The notes beneath the pieces are model-generated. The model was not told the DNA's origin. It did not search any database and saw only the letters and a program-made list of their open reading frames with translations. From positions 60,001 through 124,000 of the forward strand of contig WPIO01000135.1 in assembly GCA_009760855.2 (NCBI GenBank): a stretch of DNA of 64,000 nt. Reading direction: 5' to 3'. This document shows positions 57,495 to 64,000 of the stretch, piece by piece (the first letter of the stretch is position 1; each line of letters starts with the position of its first letter). Source of the stretch: Cristatella mucedo (lineage: Eukaryota; Bryozoa; Phylactolaemata; Cristatellidae). Both the position numbers and the translations under genes were made by a program.

Positions 57495-60400
57495 TGTGTG
57501 CCACCTACTTGTTATGAGTGATCTTTCCATCGTTGCACCCATTCGGATACAAATTGTACTAGGGTCATTAAGTGGGCTAAATTGCTCAAGTTAACTATAG
57601 TTCATTCCACCTACACTGATCAGTGATTTAAATAACTAATGAATGTATATCCATTTCTCGAAATGGCTTCGTTGAGGTTTACCTTGAGTAGCTCATCCGG
57701 TTTTATGAGTGACAGGTGTTAGGCGATTATGCTTATACAGGCTATGGAATTATTTAAAAGCTAACTCAGTTACGGCTACGGCTACTTTTCTTTGGCCCAC
57801 TTGAGTTAAGTAAAAACAATTGTAACTCACTATTGAATTGGAAAGGAAAGTCTTAATCCTCCTTAAAGACTTCCAGACAAGTACATGTGGCCTTGAGGCA
57901 TTTACTTCTTCGCCCTGTAATGGGTTGTGGAGCATTAGGTTTGAGCGAATGTCCAGTGATGTCCAATGCAACCAACTCAAAACAACTCCAACAACTCAGC
58001 CATATTTGGTATGTAGGACCTCAACAATTAAGCAGCCATACTTTCACGTCCAGAGCATGGGCGGTCACGGAATTAGCATAAACAGCCCAGCCGGTCGAAC
58101 CTTTTCGATTCACCATAATGCGAGACGCCAGGAGCAGCTGTTACACCGGCTCAAAAACGCACGGTCTGAAGTCGGCAATCAGCACATGGCGGACATTGCT
58201 AGCTCTGGACGACCTAGCAAGTGCGAGTTCATTTCATGCATGTACTTCTATCTCATTTGTTAATCACGACTTATGCTATTACTAGTGTCGTGCTCGGCTT
58301 CCACGTCCGGTAAGAAGTAAGCCACAAACACGGCGCTCAAAATGGTGCCACTCTCAGCCATCGCCAGACAACTATTTGTACCGCTTGAACCTTGTATCGG
58401 AGCTTTCGATGAAGAGCTTTAATACCTCTACATATCAAGTCAAGAAAAGTCTATGGGGCAGCAGGACGGTTACATGAGGTCAACAGCAGTCGTTACGTAC
58501 ACCAACGGTTCTTCGGCATTGAGCTCAAAACAGCTCTAATGGCCATTTTGAGTTTGCTATCCTAACCGTCTGCCTGTCTAAGGGTGCCGGATTTTAATTT
58601 GGTATAGGCAATAAACTATGCAGTAATTGCATTGCCGCGAATAATCATTATCTTACATAATCAGGCTGGTATAGCTGGCGCAGCTGTTTCTGTGAGCATA
58701 TTTTGCACCTGGGATTTTATGATGACCTGCTATGTGTGAGGGATGCAACATCAGAAGGAATATCCAGAATCCAGGGACCAACAGGGAGTTAGGTTTGATA
58801 TGGAATCAAGCCTGAATAGTGATTGCATGCTGTTAACATTTGTTTGATCCTCAGTTGTAGAGGAGGGTGTAATGGCACACACGGTTAATATGATATCTTC
58901 AGGGTAAAACCAATAAATTGACTTTAGCTTACTAGCTCCAACATTGACGGGCGAGTGAAATATTTTATTATAGAATACGACCCGGAAAGCCACTGTAATA
59001 AATGTCACTTCTATGCTGCAGTTGGTGCCGTGAGTAAACTTTTGAGCGTCTACCAATAAACCAACTCGTAGCTTTGTGCTGTTTTGGCTATGACATGCAG
59101 TGGCAGTTACCAGCGCAACTGATGACGTCCGATTGCACGTATATGTTCATAACATAACAAAGTTTAAAGCCTTCTTGTTAGCAAGGTTAGTGCTGATGTA
59201 TTTTGTACTAATAGTAGTACCCAATGTAGAGTTTTTGTGAATCTCCCACCAGTGACTTCTCCCACCAGTTCCTTCCGCTGAGGAACCGCATCCTAATGAG
59301 CCGTTTACAGAGCGGGGCCCCATTCAAATCTTTAGTTGTGGACGGCGTCCGGCACGAGGCTAGAACATCGAAAGACCATAAGTTGTATATGTCTCCATTC
59401 CTTTTTACCGATGTCCTTTTCGATCTAGGACGAAAGGACGCTGCTCCTATGTGGGAAGACCCATTGCTGCCAACACATTTCCTCCGCCCACAACAGTTTG
59501 TTAACAGGCTCCTCGATATTTAAAATCTTGGTCATCTGAATTTTTATCTTCTCGAAATTTGGAAATCTTTGAGGCGATATGTATTATGTCCTACAATAGC
59601 ATGACTAGTCTTAACCGTCCAAGTAATACCGAGGTGTATGCAAAATGCTTGGCTGTAACGCAATTTATGATGGTAAAACACAGGACATAACGATTGCAAG
59701 TGATGTATATTAGTAGCAATGAGTGAATTCCGTACATTTTGGGATCGATCGATCGTAGTGACTCGATGAATCTTAATCCCCTCAAAAAGCCATCTGCTGC
59801 ATTACTTGGCCTAGGATTATGTAACTATCAGTGGGAAATGTAACAATTAAACAGCATTGATAGTATAAAAAGAGCGTAATACTTTTAAGAATGTTCATTT
59901 ATGGCATCTTTTCTGTGCCCAATGACATCAAAATGTCTGAAAATTCACTCCGTATGCACCATAGGTATTAGCAGAACAGCGGCAAACAAGTTTTACATAA
60001 TCAACAGGTGTCAATGATCAATTTTTATCAGCGTGTGGTTTATTACCATATTTTACTAAATTACGAAACTCAAAAAACCAAAATATATGCAGTGATTTAA
60101 GATATACGAGTGACCCGTTTCATGCCAAAGGTACAAAGATTGGGCGGTGAACTTTGCTGCCTGTGTATTGACTATGTTATCAAGTGGAGTCACTGTCAAT
60201 TATAACCGAAATATGTAATTTGTATGACCACAGTACATGGCTTTGCCTTATTTCTCACTGTCAGCATTGTTCGTTCTGCAGGGCACTAGGTGGTCGCTTC
60301 TGGGTTTGGCAGGTGTGTCAACATGCTGGTGAGAGTACGATAATTGTAGTGCAACAGCTGATGTACTCTCTGCTGGTTCCACACTGTACTGGGTCACCTC

Positions 60401-60550
60401 ACGTCTACTAACATCTGCACCTGTGATAGAAAATGCAGTTGCATTACTTAATCGTAATATAAATGGTGCTTGCAGTCATGTAATAATTTATCACATCACA
60501 TTAATACATAGCCAAACAGCAGAGAAATACATAGAGGCCAACTCTAATTG

Positions 60551-60588
<38 letters not shown>

Positions 60589-60929
60589 GTGTGTGTGTGT
60601 GTGTGAGTGTGTATGTGTGTGTGCGTGTGTGTGTATACACGCAAAATCACACTAATTATCGGGCCAATGCAAACGATCAGCAAAAGAAAAAGCAGCATCG
60701 AAGAACTGTCAACGCCAAGGCGAGATCAGAACACAGAACAGAGGCTTGATTGAAATCGGCATGATAATCCTCTCTAGACTCTATCAACTGTCGCTGGTAG
60801 TAAGCAATGTAGTTCCAAATCTAATGACGCGTATTTCAAAGTCTTAGTCGCAGCGTTGCAACTGCATGTGTTCCTCAACGACTTGCCGTATTGTCTGGAG
60901 ACCATTATTTCCTGAAAGAACGCATGCCA
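57495..60929. other. Intergenic, no supported gene
   Basis: Frames at 57838-58263 (141 codons, plus) and 59296-59523 (75 codons, plus) have no family resemblance. An (AT)n/(GT)n microsatellite lies at 60551-60635. Confidence 0.4.
60551..60635. repeat. (AT)n followed by (GT)n microsatellite
   Basis: About 36 bases of TA repeats run into GTGTGTGTGTGTGAG and further GT-rich sequence to about 60635. Confidence 0.95.
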
Positions 60930-61690
60930 AATAAAAATTCGGGCTTGTAAAGATAGGGATACCACATCTAGGTTAGTCCATTAATTTGTGATATCCCGTG
61001 TTGACTTCTGTAACTCACTGCTCAGTGGACTTCCGGCATGTGCAATCTGGCGCTTACAGTTGGTGCAAAACTCTGTAGCTAGGCTTGTCTGTCGTGAGCG
61101 TCAAAGTTACCATGTCAGACCACTTCTCGTTGATTTGCACTGGCTACCAATCAAGCAACGCCTCAACTTCAAAGTTATGTTGCTCATTTTTAGGTCCCTT
61201 CCTTCTTTGGCACCATTCTACATATTAGATCTACTTCTCCACCAGGCCAAGTATCGTACCAACTGCTTTTCGGAAACTAACTGTTTACATATACCTCTTA
61301 CAAATCTCAAACCCTTTGGAGACCGCGGATTTAGTTCGTAGTTTGGTGCAAAGCCTGGAACTCACTTCCGACTTGCGCCTCGACATGATCTGACTTGACC
61401 AAACTTGATAAGAAATTTCAAATGTATCTAGTTTTGACAGAATTTAGTCAGTCCCCGTGATTCTTCCATTATTTGCTCATGCATGGTGACACTGTGCATG
61501 CTGTCACTTAACACACTTGCATGCTGAACCTGTGCATGTCAACCCTAACCACGTCATTCTATTTGTTTAACAAGCATAATACCGACTATCTTTTGATCTC
61601 GTTTTCTTTGCAGCACATGTAAAACACATAGAAAGAAATTGAGTTCTCTGAGAATGCTTTATCAAGTGTATCATTATTGTTATTACTATT
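60930..61690 (+). mobile_element. LINE-A copy, RT C-terminus to 3' end
   Basis: It starts at GGGCTTGTAAAGATAGGGATACC (DKDTTSK block). The frame 60988-61341 has ISRVDFCNSLLSGLPACAIW, LVQNSVARLVCRERQSYHV, LVDLHWLPIKQRLNFKVMLL and FGDRGFSS. The 3' end is GAATGCTTTATCAAGTG with TCATTATTGTTATTACTATT. Confidence 0.88.
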
Positions 61691-63529
61691 TCCTCAACGT
61701 ACGCACATTGATCAAGTTAAACAAGCTATACTGAAGCATTTGATAATTTACTGCATGCAATCCTTGATAAATGATCAACCAACTACCATCATAAGGATGT
61801 CTGACAGAAGACATTCATTATGATAACATATGGCGTAGTGAAGGACTGTTACTTGCAGGATTGCGTATTTATTGCATCAGTTATCATTAACAGCTCTGCA
61901 ATCCTGGAGTCTCGCACTAGTAAGCAACGGTGTATTCATCTTAAGTACAATGCTCGAAATAAGAAGGTAGCATCGATCAAAGCTTAACAAGGACAAGCTA
62001 CAAGAAAATCATTATCGAAAAATTGTGTGTAGCATTTACTTCCAATTACGTTAATCCAAAACGATAACGATACGTAACGTGAAGGCGACTCGAAATCTGC
62101 TACCCAAAAGTGCTAACAAGTGTGTAGTCAGCCATGCACTAGCAGTAGCACAATAATGATAAACACATTTCATCTATTTCAGTATTCACCTAATAGTAAC
62201 TTGTCATTGCATGGCGTTAGCCCAGATTCAAAAGAGTCCTAGGATAGCGTTGGAGTGTGCATTACAACATACATAAATACAAGTAGCACGGCTGTTCGTT
62301 AGCAGATGCTACTACCATTAGGTCTATAATGACTTGCTTAGAAAACTATGCGAAAACAACGTATGCTAAAATAGTTAACACCACTGAGGCAATCTAAGGT
62401 ACACAAACTGCTGCCTGCTGTTATTGTAAGGGCTGAATAAAAGTTTCAATTGGCTGTATTCCCTCCGAATAGCTGTACGTATCCTTTTTTGCTCCTTGCA
62501 AGTTTCTGCACGAATTAAGGTGTATCGCTATCTTCAGCCGACGGTACGCACCACCATACGCGAACCAGTGAGGAAGCTGCACGCATACTCAGATAAATCG
62601 CTAGGCCAACGAACTGTTTTCGATTCCCAAAGAAGAATGCTACGGCAATACTTTTTTTTTCAGACCTACGAACGTGTAGGCCACACTCCTGTGCATATCA
62701 AACACCTAGTTATTTACCGATAGCATCCAAATAATAGCACAGTCACGTGCTCAAAAGCATACCACTAATTTCTTAGATTATGTCTGGGCAACAACAAAAA
62801 GGTGACTTGCTCTAAGCCGCCGCCATACTGCTGAGCAGTAGCCAAAATCGTTTCTTAACCTGGTTTTGTCACATACGTTCTCTTGTCAGATATTAGGCCC
62901 TCCGACCAAACATTGAGAGATATTCACTCACACAGTAGATATTCACTAACTCCGTACTCTAACCTGTTTTAAGCCTAGATCCGCCCTGCGATCGGCCACC
63001 CCCTCTTATATGCACATAGCGTAACTTTGGGAACAACCCATACTCAATTTCATAGCACATATTAAATGACAACTTTTCCTTACCTGGCAGTTGAAGAAAT
63101 GTGCCTTGGAATCCATTACCGAGAGAAAAACTTGGAACGATAACCATCAGGAAGCAAACCTTCTGTGCTGCTGAGCCCACGGACAGTATTGACAAGCCGC
63201 GTCCATACACACGTGCCGCACCCTGTTAGAACTGCAGATTCCTATCTGAAAGATTTACACACCTGCCAACTATCTTTAATTTTGGAAAAATGCGCAGTAT
63301 ATTTTAATGAAAGTCGTACCTGATGAACTAAAGCGTTAGCAAACATTTCTCATCGAAACATGTTGACTACTTTCTGTGCAAGCCCATGACGACAGGTAAC
63401 TATACTTAGGCTGGTTTTGTCAACTTTGTCGCGAGCTCTTCCTAGCACTTTCTGGGCGGCTTTCCACGTTGTATCTCAACATTTCTTGTCCATTCCCTAA
63501 AGAACAGCAAGTTGGCAGCACAAATAGCT
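61691..63529. other. Intergenic, nothing supported
   Basis: A minus open stretch at 63210-62959 ends in a donor-like CTGCCAG|GTAAGG (about 63085) and has an acceptor-like TTCTAACAG near 63225, but no frame resembles a known protein. Otherwise nothing was recognised. Confidence 0.35.
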
Positions 63530-64000
63530 CACGGCTTTCTGGCCTACCGGCATGTGCACTCTGGCACCAACAGTTGGTGCAAAGCAATGCAGCTAGGCTT
63601 GTATGCCGTGAGCGTCGCAGTTTCTACGTCACACCACTTCTAAACAACCTGGAATAGTTCCCAGTCAAGTAATGCGTCGATTTAAAGGTGTGTCAGTAAC
63701 TTTCAGGTCCCTTTATTTGTTGGCTCCAGTCTACGTATCAGATATACTCCCCCACCAAGCTAAGCATCGTATTGCCCGCTCTTTGGAATCTACCTGTCTA
63801 ACTATACCTGGTATAAAACTCAAATCTTTTGGAGACCGTGCCTTTATTTTGAATGCACCCAAAGCCTAGAACTCACTCTCGACCTGTGTAAAAATATTAC
63901 TTGACCTGTAAAAATTCAAAAAGAAACTAAAAAAACACGTATTTTTGACAGCATTTAGTGGATCCCTGTGATTGGTTCTGTATGTGCTTGTGCGCGCTGT
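63530..64000 (+). mobile_element. LINE-A copy, cut by the window edge
   Basis: GGCCTACCGGCATGTGCACTC, then LVQSNAARLVCRERRSFYVT, LLAPVYVSDILPHQAKHR and FGDRAFILNAPKA, to CAGCATTTAGTGGATCCCTG at the right edge. The 3' tail lies beyond the window. Confidence 0.85.

Noticed and set aside
57838-58263. 141-codon plus-strand frame
   Set aside because: No recognisable domain, no splice signals of note and no homology to anything I know; length alone is not enough in 64 kb.
62959-63210. Minus frame with a donor-like CTGCCAG|GTAAGG
   Set aside because: The open frame has no resemblance to a known protein and no partner exon was seen.

Overview
The window is a repeat-dominated stretch of animal nuclear DNA, probably from an invertebrate with a fairly large genome. 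Evidence for this is two spliced metazoan-type genes with short GT-AG introns, several non-LTR retrotransposon families, tRNA-derived SINEs, hAT and Helitron-type DNA transposons, LTR elements, and (AT)n and (GT)n microsatellites. I cannot name the species.

Two host genes are supported, both on the minus strand. At the left edge (652-1828) lie the first three coding exons of the DNA polymerase delta small subunit (POLD2); the rest of the gene lies beyond the window. At 29342-30732 four exons with consistent phases encode two immunoglobulin domains most like Ig-I and Ig-II of a fibroblast growth factor receptor. Its third Ig domain, membrane span and kinase were not found. A signal-peptide-like reading frame at 32932-33054 is a possible but unproven first exon. 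A tentative last exon of an unknown plus-strand gene lies at 57356-57439.

Most of the rest is mobile DNA. The main family, called LINE-A here, is a CR1/L2-like non-LTR element with an apurinic-type endonuclease, a reverse transcriptase and a TTA-rich 3' end. It has more than twenty fragments in both orientations. The longest are 54305-56785 (minus), 51013-53230 (plus), 15421-19745 (plus, split by a hAT element) and 45970-47372 (plus, 5' half). A second non-LTR family, LINE-B, lies at 5440-5815, 8297-8595, 13855-14950, 14985-15360 and 19747-21330. A tRNA-derived SINE (S1) shares its 3' tail with LINE-A, which suggests that LINE-A mobilises it. A second SINE family (S2) is also present.

Other elements are a hAT transposon with an 8-bp target duplication (16390-18649), a Helitron/PIF1 helicase remnant (33500-34775), a gag-like LTR-retroelement fragment (26890-27325) and an LTR family with a 78-bp internal tandem repeat (23061-24772 and 37596-38556). 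One of these LTRs is inserted in another, and one is inserted in a restriction-like-endonuclease non-LTR element. A 424-bp tandem duplication at 12153-13003 keeps a short reading frame open in both copies.

The value of the region is its layered insertion history: at least five nested insertions can be ordered, several with visible target-site duplications. No operon, CRISPR array, functional rRNA or functional tRNA gene was seen.
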